21,370 bases of DNA, from NCBI GenBank assembly GCA_003242315.1, contig QGUY01000031.1, positions 1 to 21,370 on the forward strand. Direction: 5' to 3'. The first letter of the stretch is position 1. Each line of letters begins with the position of its first letter. The DNA is from Bacteroidota bacterium (GTDB lineage Bacteria; Bacteroidota; Bacteroidia; Cytophagales; Cyclobacteriaceae). A model generated the notes under the pieces. The model was not told where the DNA came from, searched no databases, and worked only from the letters and a program-made list of their open reading frames with translations. Shown piece after piece: positions 8,540 through 15,902 of this stretch. A program made the translations under genes and the position numbers.

Positions 8540-9560
8540 TGAGAGTTGATTCCCGAATGATGAGGTCGGTCTTCAGGGTGATTGTTTCCGACGTAATGAT
8601 GTCTTTGTGTTCACGGTGTTTTAGTACCTGACGTGCCGCGATCTTACCCATGTCGACCGCGGGGTGAGAAACCGTAGAGAGCGGAGGATCGATAATGAGC
8701 GAGATGGGATCGTTATTGAAGCCCATTACCGCCAGCTTTTGCGGAATCTTTATTCCGTTGTGCTTAGCGTATTGAATGGCACTCACGGCGGCGGTGTCGT
8801 TCGCTGAGAAGATGGCGTCGGGAGGATTTGGGAGACTCATCAGATGTTCTGTCATGCGGTAGCCCTCTTCGGAGTTCAGCATGACACCGCTGAGCATGAG
8901 ACTTTCGTCGATCTCCATGTTGTTTCTCCGGAGTGCTTCCATGTACCCTTCCGCGCGTTGCTTGTATATACTTCTGTGTTGCGCGCCACCGATGTGGGCG
9001 ATGCGCTTGCAGCCCTGTTCTATCAGGTGATTGGTTGCCATGAGACCGGCAGCGAAGTTGTCAATGACAACCTTGTCGCAATTCAAGTCGTCTGTAACGC
9101 GGTCGACGAATACGACGGGTATATCGTTCTCAAGAAACGTTGAGAAGTGATTGTACTTCCTCGTCTCCATCGCCAGGGAGACGATCAAACCACCGATGCG
9201 GCTGTTGTACAGTGCACGCGCGTTGGCGATCTCATGTTCGTAGCTGTCGTGCGACTGCGAGATGATGACGTTGCAGCCAGCATTGCTCGCTTCTTCTTCG
9301 ATCCCGCTGATCATGGATGAGATGAAAGGGCGGTTGATCCATGAGATCATCACGCCGATGGTATTGGTCTTGTTCTTTCGCAGGCTGGCTGCAATGTGGT
9401 TAGGGCGGTATCCGCGCTCGCGGGCGAGCTTCTTTACCGCTTCGATCATCTCTTTGCCAATGCTGTAGTGGTCCTTGAGGGCACGGGAAACAGTGGAGGG
9501 AGAGACATTGAGTTCACTGGCGATGTCGTATATGGTGATCTCCCGTTTCTTTTGCTTCAT
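8526..9560 (-). CDS. LacI/GalR-family transcriptional regulator of the xylan locus
   Basis: DNA-binding regulator with a LacI-type helix-turn-helix at residues about 8-55 (TIYDIASELNVSPSTVSRAL, then the hinge motif RPNHIAASLR). The periplasmic-binding-protein-like effector domain spans about 63-338, with TIGVMIS, VVFVDRV, GAQHRSIYKQRAEGY and the FSANDTAA and VMGFNNDP segments of the GalR subfamily. Length (344 aa) is standard. It is transcribed towards the xylanase gene. A 14-bp palindrome next to its own -7 box is the exact reverse complement of the site in the susC promoter, which indicates autoregulation and control of susCD. The effector is unknown; xylose or a xylo-oligosaccharide is the obvious guess. 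Confidence 0.95.
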   Translation of the reverse strand: MKQKKREITIYDIASELNVSPSTVSRALKDHYSIGKEMIEAVKKLARERGYRPNHIAASLRKNKTNTIGVMISWINRPFISSMISGIEEEASNAGCNVIISQSHDSYEHEIANARALYNSRIGGLIVSLAMETRKYNHFSTFLENDIPVVFVDRVTDDLNCDKVVIDNFAAGLMATNHLIEQGCKRIAHIGGAQHRSIYKQRAEGYMEALRRNNMEIDESLMLSGVMLNSEEGYRMTEHLMSLPNPPDAIFSANDTAAVSAIQYAKHNGIKIPQKLAVMGFNNDPISLIIDPPLSTVSHPAVDMGKIAARQVLKHREHKDIITSETITLKTDLIIRESTLRKKR

Positions 9561-9631
9561 GGTAATATCCGTTTGTCAGATCTCGGCGGGAACGCCCTCC
9601 ATCCCGCTTGTCACCGATCCCCAACGTTCAG

Positions 9632-9645
9632 CGCAACCGATTGCG
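9632..9645 (-). promoter_or_regulatory. LacI-family operator upstream of the lacI gene
   Basis: CGCAACCGATTGCG is the exact reverse complement of the core of the palindrome in the susC promoter. It sits directly downstream of the predicted -7 box of the lacI gene, where bound repressor would block initiation. This is the expected layout for negative autoregulation. Confidence 0.75.
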
Positions 9646-9653
9646 TAAATATA
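9646..9653 (-). promoter_or_regulatory. Predicted -7 element of the lacI gene
   Basis: Read on the minus strand this is TATATTTA, 7 of 8 positions of the Bacteroidota TAnnTTTG box. No clear TTTG is seen at the -33 distance, so the promoter is tentative. The abutting operator supports it. Confidence 0.4.
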
Positions 9654-9727
9654 ACAATTTATTGACCCCCTCACGCCAATTACCGCAGAATTAACGGAAT
9701 GGGCGAGCCTTTTGAGCGTTCCATCAA

Positions 9728-9741
9728 AACAACCCATTGCG
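9728..9741. promoter_or_regulatory. Degenerate second copy of the LacI-type operator
   Basis: AACAACCCATTGCG matches the operator at 9632-9645 in 11 of 14 positions, with one half-site (ATTGCG) intact. The two centres are 96 bp apart. It could be an auxiliary site for DNA looping, or a chance match. Confidence 0.3.
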
Positions 9742-10154
9742 TAAAAAATACACGAAATCCTGCAACGAGGTATTGGAAACATGCGCTTGCTATTCGAATC
9801 CATTGTTACTCGCCAACCAAACGTTTAGTGGCGCACGCGTTTGCATCTAATATATTGTCTTTACTCCAGGCTAAGTCAATGCCAAACTTACATGGTAGCC
9901 GAATTTCTCTTGAAAACCCCACCGCAAAGAGGTTACCGTCCGATTTCGAAACAGCAGGTGTTCGGGGATCAATGTCTGCGATGACGCGAATACGATTGCA
10001 GAAGGGTAGCGCATCATTGTATCCAGATATCAAAATAATTTTGCAACACTCTTGTAACCTGCCTGTGGCGATTACGTTAGTTCCACTGCAATCGATATTA
10101 TCTGAAATACGATTGCTTTCCTTACAACGGGAAAACCTTACCTGCCTAAGCCCG

Positions 10155-10162
10155 TACATTTG
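10155..10162 (+). promoter_or_regulatory. -7 element of the small secreted protein gene
   Basis: TACATTTG matches the Bacteroidota -7 consensus TAnnTTTG at every position. Transcription would start near 10167, leaving a leader of about 21 bases before the ATG at 10188. No good -33 TTTG is present at the usual distance. Confidence 0.55.
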
Positions 10163-10187
10163 TAAAGTCAAAACATTTAAAACTAGA

Positions 10188-10772
10188 ATGAAAACGAATT
10201 CAATTTTTGTTGCTGCACTTCTTGTGCTTGGAGTATCGGCTTCGGCATTTGCCAACAAGCCGGGTGATAAGTACGGCCTGGCGGCGATCCCCTTGAGAGA
10301 TAATACAACGTACAAGGTGGTATACGAATCCGAAAAGGCCGGTAAAATCAAACTGAACATTTATGATCAGAACCGGACACGCATCTTCACTCACACCATA
10401 GAAGGTCGCGGTTTTATTCAACCGTTGAACTTCAAGGGTCTTGATGCTGGCGTCTATACAGTGGAGATCGTGAACGGCAAGTCGCGCGAGACTGTAACCA
10501 TCAACCACTTCCCTAAGGTTGAGCCCAGCGCCTTCGTGCATATTTCTAAACTTGTTAACGAAGACGGTAAGTTCCTGGTCTCAGTAGCCAAGGGAAATGA
10601 TACTGAAGATGAGAGCATTTCGCTGCAAATCTATCAAGACGACAAGCTCATCTACAGAGAGCGAAACACACTTGCCGACGACTTCGCCAGAATCTATGCC
10701 GTAAAACCGAGCGGTAAGGTGACAATCGCCGTTACCGACAAGAACGGTAAGACTACAAGCGCCAGCTTCTAA
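10188..10772 (+). CDS. Small exported protein of unknown function (194 aa)
   Basis: Not assigned to a named family with confidence. It has a clear signal peptide (about 1-22, ending ASAFA). The mature protein looks all-beta: it carries YKVVYESEKAGKIKLNIYDQN, a turn, then FIQPLNFKGLDAGVYTVEIVNG, and a second similar half with LQIYQDDKLIYRERN. This layout resembles small Ig-like/T9SS-associated Bacteroidota proteins with 'G.V.L.IY...' and 'L..G.Y.V.I' strands. The start at 10188 was chosen over the in-frame codon at 9699 because it opens the signal peptide and lies about 20 bases after a perfect -7 box. A strong terminator follows, so it is probably monocistronic and well expressed. A structural or envelope role is a guess. 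Confidence 0.8.
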   Translation: MKTNSIFVAALLVLGVSASAFANKPGDKYGLAAIPLRDNTTYKVVYESEKAGKIKLNIYDQNRTRIFTHTIEGRGFIQPLNFKGLDAGVYTVEIVNGKSRETVTINHFPKVEPSAFVHISKLVNEDGKFLVSVAKGNDTEDESISLQIYQDDKLIYRERNTLADDFARIYAVKPSGKVTIAVTDKNGKTTSASF

Positions 10773-10805
10773 GCAACGACCCCTCGTATACATAGATCAT
10801 GAAAG

Positions 10806-10830
10806 CCCCGACATTGAGTCGGGGTTTTTT
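10806..10830 (+). terminator. Rho-independent terminator after the 194-aa exported protein
   Basis: CCCCGAC and GTCGGGG form a perfect 7-bp stem with the loop ATTGA, followed by six T residues. It lies 33 bases after the stop codon at 10772. Confidence 0.92.
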
Positions 10831-10898
10831 GTTTTCCCTGAACGGCAACGCGCCATCGTTCATAATTTATATATTGTTTCTCCAAACCAATTACAACT

Positions 10899-11786
10899 AT
10901 GAAGTATGTGGCGCTGTGCGGACTCTTAAGCTCCGCCCTTGTTAGTCCTGGTCAGTCGTTCGAAGCCACGCTGTATGAGAGTGTGGATCATACAGCCGAG
11001 AACCTGTTTTCAACCAACATTGAGGGTCCTGCTGTCGACAAGAACGGAAATCTATACGTAGTGAATTTCGAGCGCGACGGTACCATCGGAAAGGTAGCAT
11101 CCGATGGTTCCGTTGAATTGTTCGTTTCCCTTCCGGAAGGAAGTACGGCAAACAGCATTCAATTTAATCGCAAGGGGAATATGTATCTGGCCGACTTCAC
11201 AGGACACAACGTCCTGCATGTCGATATGAAGACCAAGGCCGTAAGCGTCTATGTTCATAACGATCAATTCAATCAGCCCAATGATCTCTGCATCAATCGC
11301 CGCGGGCAGCTTTTCGTTTCAGATCCCAACTGGAGTAACGGGACAGGCAAGCTGTGGCGCATCGACAGGGGAGGGAAGGCTGTTCTCCTTACGGACGACA
11401 TGGGTACTACAAATGGAATCGAACTCAACCCTGACGAAAATATTCTGTACGTCAACGAGAGTGTTCAGCGCAAAATCTGGGCCTTCGACGTCGACCGCAA
11501 AGGAAACATCAGCAACAAGCGACTATTCGCTTCATTCGACGACTATGGATTCGACGGCATGAAGTGCGACAGGGATGGAAATCTCTACGTCACCAGGTAC
11601 GGCAAGGGCGTGATCGCTGTATTATCCCCTCAAGGTCAATTGATACGGGAAATTCCGCTGACGGGTAAGCGTTGCAGCAACCTCGTATTTGGTGGTGCCG
11701 ATGGTAAGACGGTGTTCGTGACCTTGCAGGATAGAAAGGGAATGGAGAAGTTCCGGACGGCTGTTCCGGGTAGGACGTTCAAATGA
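10899..11786 (+). CDS. Exported SMP-30/gluconolactonase-like beta-propeller
   Basis: Probable sugar-lactone hydrolase of the SMP-30/gluconolactonase/LRE family. A short signal peptide covers about 1-20. The rest is a six-bladed propeller with repeated 'G.LYV' strands: NLYVVNF, NMYLADF, QLFVSDP, ILYVNES and NLYVTRY. The family's metal ligands appear in place: Glu42 (NIEGPAVD), Asn128 (QPNDLCIN), Asn172 (TTNGIELN) and Asp219 (GFDGMKCDRDG). Its 295-residue length fits. It is preceded by a terminator and lies on its own. The xylan locus nearby makes a lactone such as xylono- or gluconolactone plausible, but other SMP-30-like propellers have unrelated roles. Substrate is not established. Confidence 0.85.
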   Translation: MKYVALCGLLSSALVSPGQSFEATLYESVDHTAENLFSTNIEGPAVDKNGNLYVVNFERDGTIGKVASDGSVELFVSLPEGSTANSIQFNRKGNMYLADFTGHNVLHVDMKTKAVSVYVHNDQFNQPNDLCINRRGQLFVSDPNWSNGTGKLWRIDRGGKAVLLTDDMGTTNGIELNPDENILYVNESVQRKIWAFDVDRKGNISNKRLFASFDDYGFDGMKCDRDGNLYVTRYGKGVIAVLSPQGQLIREIPLTGKRCSNLVFGGADGKTVFVTLQDRKGMEKFRTAVPGRTFK

Positions 11787-11792
11787 TGGCAC

Positions 11793-12269
11793 CTACTGCA
11801 ACCACGGCTTAATGAGGTACCAGCCCATCATGAAACAAGCCACGAGTTTCAGAAGGGTACCAAACAGGAAACCAATGAAGGATCCAAATGCGGCCCGAAG
11901 CGCCAGGTCTGATTGATTGTTCGCAACCAACTCACCCACGAATGCGCCGATGAATGGGCCGGCGATAAGTCCCCATGGCGGGAAGAACAAGCCGACGATT
12001 AGTCCAATCGTACAACCCCACATTCCATACTTGCTGCCGCCAAATTTTTTCGTGCCATAGAGCGGGACCAAATAATCCAGGACGGATACAACTATTGTTA
12101 TCGCAGCCCAGATGAGAAGAAACTTTATTGTATAAGGCGGATCACTCTTAAGCTGCTGTACCAACAATCCGACATACGCCAGGGGAGGGCCCGGAAGAAA
12201 TGGCAGAACACTGCCGATGATACCGCCAAGTACCAGCAGTGCGCCGAGGATTTGCAGGAATGTGTCCAT
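11793..12269 (-). CDS. DUF456 family small membrane protein
   Basis: Function unknown; DUF456 proteins are Gly-rich integral membrane proteins. The sequence shows about four hydrophobic stretches: 5-27 with the GGIIGSVLPFLPGPPLAYVG motif, 48-70, 82-113 with Gly-rich IGLIVGLFFPPWGLIAGPFIGAFVGE, and 128-152. The PFLPGPPL and GPFIGAFVGE motifs are the family's recognisable parts. Length (158 aa) is typical. It converges with the SMP-30-like gene, the stops being 6 bases apart, and is divergent from the DUF4199-like gene. Confidence 0.88.
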   Translation of the reverse strand: MDTFLQILGALLVLGGIIGSVLPFLPGPPLAYVGLLVQQLKSDPPYTIKFLLIWAAITIVVSVLDYLVPLYGTKKFGGSKYGMWGCTIGLIVGLFFPPWGLIAGPFIGAFVGELVANNQSDLALRAAFGSFIGFLFGTLLKLVACFMMGWYLIKPWLQ

Positions 12270-12458
12270 ATTACAAGGTAATGAAATCAGTGAATGAGCG
12301 CATGGGTCGGTCTACGTCCATCAGTGGGGAATAATGAGAGGATGATTTTCCACGTCATCCCGGACCTGATAGTCTCCACTGACGCCTTTCGGGCGCTTCT
12401 GATCCTTTGGTAGGGAATTTGTCATTATATCCACGTAGAACCAATAAAGGATACGGCT

Positions 12459-13001
12459 ATGAAATCCATGCGACCTGAACTGCGGTATGGGCTGACAATG
12501 ACAGCCGGACTGATCATTTACTTTCTGATCACGAAGATTCTGGGACTTACCCACATCACCGAACTCCGCGTGTTGAATTTCTTCATCGTGCTTGCCGTAT
12601 TGTATCGTGCTTTCAAAACCTTCCGGGAGCGCGACATTAACAAGCAATTCAACTACCTTCAGGCCTTCATGTTTGGCTTTTTCACAACCGCTATCGGCAC
12701 AGTGGTGTTTGCCGTTTTTATTTTCTTCTACATCCAGTTCCTAGATCCCGCATTGATGGAAACGGTAAGGCAGAAGGCGCCTCTTGGAGAATACCTTAAT
12801 CCTTACCTCGTCGCCTGTGCGCTCATTGCGGAAGGATCGTTGTCGGGTGCGCTCGCCACGTTCATGCTGATTAACGTTAAGAATGCAAACCAGATAGAAG
12901 GCCAGCTAAACGGCAGGGAGGATGAAGATGCGTTACCAGCTTCCACCCGATCCGCCGCCACCAAAACTACCGCCGCCAAATCCGCCAAATCCGCCACCTG
13001 A
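12459..13001 (+). CDS. DUF4199-like integral membrane protein
   Basis: Unknown function; resembles the Bacteroidota DUF4199 family. Four membrane segments lie at about 11-28, 37-52, 68-93 and 115-140. After the last one comes a charged linker (about 141-158) and a low-complexity Ala/Thr/Lys/Ser tail (159-180). That tail is encoded by the 69 bases that overlap the minus-strand gene for a Gly-rich TPM-domain protein, so its composition is largely dictated by the opposite strand. The ATG at 12459 gives a normal family length. The assignment rests on membrane topology and general look, so it is moderate. Confidence 0.7.
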   Translation: MKSMRPELRYGLTMTAGLIIYFLITKILGLTHITELRVLNFFIVLAVLYRAFKTFRERDINKQFNYLQAFMFGFFTTAIGTVVFAVFIFFYIQFLDPALMETVRQKAPLGEYLNPYLVACALIAEGSLSGALATFMLINVKNANQIEGQLNGREDEDALPASTRSAATKTTAAKSAKSAT

Positions 13002-13724
13002 GCCACCGCCGAAACCGCCCCATCCGGAGCCGCCACCCCATCCGGATCCGCCTCCGCGATTGCCCCGGCCCATATGGCTCATAAGCCACAGGGCTGTCCA
13101 GAAGTCGAGGCCCTTGCTACCGATGTGATTTTTCCTGCGACTCACAGCAGCGATAAACACGATGATCATTATGACCATGATGACGAAAAAGACGGCCATG
13201 CCGATAACCACGCCGGGAGGAACTTCCTGTCTCATGTCATCGGCGGTAAACTCACCGGATGCGAGCTTCATCAGCGTTGTGGTGGCCTCATCAAGGCCCT
13301 TATAAAAATTGCCCTCGCGGAAGTTCGGGTTCATCTGGTTCTCGCGAATGTGTCGCGTGGCAATGTCAGGGATGACACTTTCCAAACCATAGCCGGTAGC
13401 AATGGCTGCCTTGCGATCGTCGATGGCCACCAACACCACCACACCGTTGTTCTTTCCTTTCTGACCCACACCCCACACTTCGCCGATGCGATAGGCATAG
13501 TCCATCACGTCGTAACCGCCCAGGTCTTTTACGATCACCACGGCAATCTGTGTTGATGTTGTGTCGTGGTAAGCATTGAGTTTTCGTTCAAGGGCGGCTT
13601 TATCCGATGCGCTCAGCACACCGGCAAAGTCGTTAACCAGCCGTGGAGGGTTGGGTGCCGGTGGAACGTCCTGGGCAATAGCCGCAGATACCAGCAAAAG
13701 CAAAGGAATAAGAGCTCGTATCAT
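12933..13724 (-). CDS. TPM-domain membrane protein with glycine-rich tail (YgcG-like)
   Basis: TPM-domain protein, third gene of a lemA-TPM-TPM operon. TPM domains occur in membrane proteins of uncertain biochemistry; plant TLP18.3 has phosphatase activity and some act in photosystem or respiratory-complex assembly. Signal peptide 1-18 (ending AAIA). The TPM domain spans about 28-158, with VNDFAGVLS, TTSTQIAVVIV and the GYGLESVIPD signature. A transmembrane helix follows at about 171-194, then a basic stretch (SRRKNH). The tail (219-263) is Gly/Ser/Trp/Phe-rich and ends GGSGGSW. The ATG at 13724 was chosen over one at 13754 because it opens the signal peptide and lies 4 bases after the preceding stop. 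The last 69 bases overlap the convergent DUF4199-like gene. Confidence 0.9.
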   Translation of the reverse strand: MIRALIPLLLLVSAAIAQDVPPAPNPPRLVNDFAGVLSASDKAALERKLNAYHDTTSTQIAVVIVKDLGGYDVMDYAYRIGEVWGVGQKGKNNGVVVLVAIDDRKAAIATGYGLESVIPDIATRHIRENQMNPNFREGNFYKGLDEATTTLMKLASGEFTADDMRQEVPPGVVIGMAVFFVIMVIMIIVFIAAVSRRKNHIGSKGLDFWTALWLMSHMGRGNRGGGSGWGGGSGWGGFGGGSGGGFGGFGGGSFGGGGSGGSW

Positions 13725-13728
13725 GCGG

Positions 13729-14166
13729 CTATTGGTTGCCAAACGAAATATCATCGGGAAGTTCGTTCTTGTCGTCTCGTGTGATCGGAAAATATTTCGC
13801 CAATTGCTCTCCGGTCATCCGGATTCCATCACATAGACCATCCGTGAATCGGCCCTGGCGAAAGAGGTTTTCCATATGTGCGCGAATCTGATCCCAGAAG
13901 CCGGGAGGCACGACCTTGTCAATGCCTTGGTCGCCAAGTACAGCAAATTTGCGATCTTTAAATGCGAGGTAAAACAGTACGCCATTACGGGCTTTTGTCT
14001 TCGACACGCCAAGTATGTTGAAGACCTCCACCGCGCGTTCCGCCACAGGCTTCATGGCATGGCCTTCGAGGTGAACCTGGATTTCACCGGTTGTCTTCTG
14101 TTCAGCGTCAATGATTGCCTGCCGAATTTGTTGTCGTTCCGTAATTGTGAAAAAATCCCTTGCCAT
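13729..14166 (-). CDS. Soluble TPM-domain protein
   Basis: Second TPM-domain protein of the operon, 145 residues with no signal peptide or membrane helix. Family features are IDAEQKTTGEIQVHLE near the start, ARNGVLFYLAFKDRKFAVLGDQGIDKVVP in the middle and a GQRFTDGLCDGI-like region (QGRFTDGLCDGIRMTGEQLAKYFP) near the end. It lies 3 bases after lemA and 4 bases before the membrane-bound TPM gene. That spacing points to translational coupling. With lemA and the larger TPM protein it forms the common lemA-TPM-TPM trio. Role unknown; a cytoplasmic partner of the membrane-bound member is a reasonable guess. Confidence 0.88.
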   Translation of the reverse strand: MARDFFTITERQQIRQAIIDAEQKTTGEIQVHLEGHAMKPVAERAVEVFNILGVSKTKARNGVLFYLAFKDRKFAVLGDQGIDKVVPPGFWDQIRAHMENLFRQGRFTDGLCDGIRMTGEQLAKYFPITRDDKNELPDDISFGNQ

Positions 14167-14169
14167 CGA

Positions 14170-14757
14170 TCAGAATTGTACCTGAGGTACTTGCTCGTCT
14201 TCCGGGCTCGCGTCGAAATAGCCCCGTTCCTCGAAGCCGTACATGCTAGCCAACAGGTTGCGCGGAAATGTTTTCACGTAAGTATTGTACGACCTAACGG
14301 TTTCGTTAAACTTCATACGCTCTACTGCAATTCGGTTCTCCGTCCCTTCCAATTGAGTCTGCAGGTCGAGAAAGTTTTGATTGGCCTTAAGGTCAGGATA
14401 CCGTTCCACACTGACCAGAAGACGGCCCAGGGCGGTTGACAGTTCGCTCTGCGCTTGCTGGAACTCGGCCACCTTTTCAGGCGTGAGTTCGTTAGGGTCG
14501 ACGGTTATCGACGTAGCTTTTGCACGCGCTTCGATCACGCGGGTCAGCGTTTCCTGCTCAAAGTCCGCATACCCCTTTACCGTATTGACCAGGTTGGGAA
14601 TCAGGTCAGCCCTGCGTTTGTAAACGTTCTCTACCTGAGCCCATTGCGCTTCCACATCTTGTTCTCTGGAAACGAGGTTGTTATACGTTCCGGCGAACAG
14701 ACGGTAGAGGATGATAGCGCCTACGATGACAGCGCCGATGACCAGTATTTTTTTCAT
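14170..14757 (-). CDS. lemA: LemA family protein
   Basis: Membrane-anchored helical protein of unknown precise role. An N-terminal hydrophobic segment (about 4-22) anchors a mostly alpha-helical domain. LemA hallmarks are YNNLVSREQDVEAQWAQVENVYKRRADLIPNLV at about 25-57, the VKGYADFEQETLTRVIEAR helix, and ENRIAVERMKFNETVRSYNTYVKTFP at about 136-161 with the final GFEERGYF. Length (195 aa) is standard. It is the first gene of a tight three-gene unit with two TPM-domain genes (gaps of 3 and 4 bases). It lies 65 bases downstream of the REC-Crp regulator gene on the same strand, with a possible weak hairpin between them. Confidence 0.95.
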   Translation of the reverse strand: MKKILVIGAVIVGAIILYRLFAGTYNNLVSREQDVEAQWAQVENVYKRRADLIPNLVNTVKGYADFEQETLTRVIEARAKATSITVDPNELTPEKVAEFQQAQSELSTALGRLLVSVERYPDLKANQNFLDLQTQLEGTENRIAVERMKFNETVRSYNTYVKTFPRNLLASMYGFEERGYFDASPEDEQVPQVQF

Positions 14758-14796
14758 AGTAAGGGATTGTTAGTATCCTGACGAATTAGTAGCGAA

Positions 14797-14822
14797 AACC
14801 GTTCCGTTGTTACACCCAACGG
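14797..14822 (-). terminator. Possible weak terminator after the REC-Crp regulator gene
   Basis: On the minus strand CCGTTG pairs with CAACGG (7-base loop) immediately after the stop codon, followed by AACGG and TTTT. The stem is short and the T-tract weak, so read-through into lemA is possible. Confidence 0.35.
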
Positions 14823-15884
14823 TCAGCGGGCGACACTCCAGCGAATCACCTTCTCCAGCTTTTCGGGATGCTTGACCTTGATTTTGCCGCTTATGACGTC
14901 GATGATGCCCTCTTCACGGAAATCTGACAACACCCGGATCACCGACTCTGACGCAGTCCCTACAAGCTTCGCGAGGTCTTCCCGCGACACACTAATAACT
15001 TCTTTCGAATTCTTGAAGTTCCAGACGCGCAACAACGCTTCTGCAGTACGTTGTCTGACAGAATTGTATGCCAGGTGGAGGAGTTGATCTTCCTTATCGG
15101 CCACCTTCTTGCACAGCAGAGAAATGAAAGTCGCCGAAATATCCGGACGTGCATGTACGAGCGTAAGAAAGTCGGCCTTCGGAATCAGCGTCAGTTCGGT
15201 GTCCTCCATGGCAATAGCCGATTCGTGGTAGATGCCGTTGTCCAGCAGCGGTTCAAATCCGAAGAAATCGTTCTCTTTGTAGATGTTTGTAATTAGCTCT
15301 TTTCCGTCGGGATGCGATTTGAATTCCTTTACGCTTCCTGAGACGATGTAGAACAGGTAAAGCGGTGTTTCCGACTCGGAGTATATTTCAGCTTTCTTCT
15401 TGTAGCGCTTTACCTTTCTGTCTTTGCAAAGGTCCTTGAGATTCAGCGCCCGTTGTGCGTCGTTGATGAAGCGGTCAAGTCCTTCCGTGGAAGGTTCATA
15501 GTCGCTGCGCTGGAACTCACTCTTGCGCAAACGCGCCTCAACCGCATTCAGAAGGTCGGTGTCGTCGAACGGTTTGGTGAGATAGTCATCCGCGCCGAGC
15601 GTCATGCCTTTTCGGATGTCGCTCTTTTCGGTTTTTGCCGTAAGGAATATGAATGGTATCCGCGCGGTTTCTGCTTTTTTTCCCAGGATGTGAAGAACGC
15701 CATAGCCATCCAGCTCCGGCATCATGATGTCGCAGATGATCAGGTCGGGAAGTTCTTTTTGCGCCAGCTCAACGCCAATCTTTCCGTTTTCTGCTGTGAT
15801 GACCTCGTAATTGGCAAGCTCAAGGATTTCGCTGGTGTTCTCGCGTACCTCCGCGTTGTCTTCGATAAGGAGTATCTTCTTCAT
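14823..15884 (-). CDS. Response regulator with Crp/Fnr-type output (REC-cNMP_bd-HTH_Crp)
   Basis: Transcription factor controlled by phosphorylation. The receiver domain spans 1-122, with Asp9, phospho-acceptor Asp52 (IICDIMMPELDG), Thr82 and Lys104. A cyclic-nucleotide-binding-fold domain covers about 145-260 and a Crp winged helix about 265-345. The recognition helix SESVIR keeps the Glu and Arg (Glu313, Arg317) that contact DNA in Crp. The phosphate-binding cassette is not conserved: Crp's 'GE...R.A' is FGFEPL...HESA here, so cAMP binding is unlikely. There is no FNR-type cysteine cluster. Phosphorylation thus probably replaces the ligand as the input. The partner kinase is encoded 18 bases upstream on the same strand. 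The divergent stress-protein genes are plausible targets. Confidence 0.93.
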   Translation of the reverse strand: MKKILLIEDNAEVRENTSEILELANYEVITAENGKIGVELAQKELPDLIICDIMMPELDGYGVLHILGKKAETARIPFIFLTAKTEKSDIRKGMTLGADDYLTKPFDDTDLLNAVEARLRKSEFQRSDYEPSTEGLDRFINDAQRALNLKDLCKDRKVKRYKKKAEIYSESETPLYLFYIVSGSVKEFKSHPDGKELITNIYKENDFFGFEPLLDNGIYHESAIAMEDTELTLIPKADFLTLVHARPDISATFISLLCKKVADKEDQLLHLAYNSVRQRTAEALLRVWNFKNSKEVISVSREDLAKLVGTASESVIRVLSDFREEGIIDVISGKIKVKHPEKLEKVIRWSVAR

Positions 15885-15902
15885 GTCTAAAATGGTTCTG
15901 GA

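Larger units (their letters stand above)
9561..10187. other. 627-bp region without a convincing gene, with operator-like repeats
   Basis: No supportable coding sequence is seen here. An open frame reading into the downstream gene from 9699 has no family features and is better read as accidental. The region carries the lacI promoter and operator (9632-9653), a degenerate operator copy (9728-9741), three CGATTGC/GCAATCG half-sites (9993-9999, 10088-10094, 10110-10116), and an 11-base direct repeat AATACGATTGC (9989-9999 and 10106-10116). It ends with the -7 box of the next gene. Confidence 0.7.

Noticed and set aside
9699..10187. In-frame N-terminal extension of the exported 194-aa protein (start at 9699)
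   Set aside because: The added 163 residues show no family features, would bury the signal peptide, and cross a perfect -7 box and several repeat motifs. The ATG at 10188 explains everything.
12961..13060. Short repeated CCGCC-rich units resembling a tandem repeat element
   Set aside because: They are simply the codons of the Gly/Ser-rich tail of the TPM protein read on the opposite strand.
13725..13754. Upstream ATG adding 10 residues to the membrane TPM protein
   Set aside because: It would overlap the preceding gene and precede an otherwise ideal signal peptide beginning at 13724.
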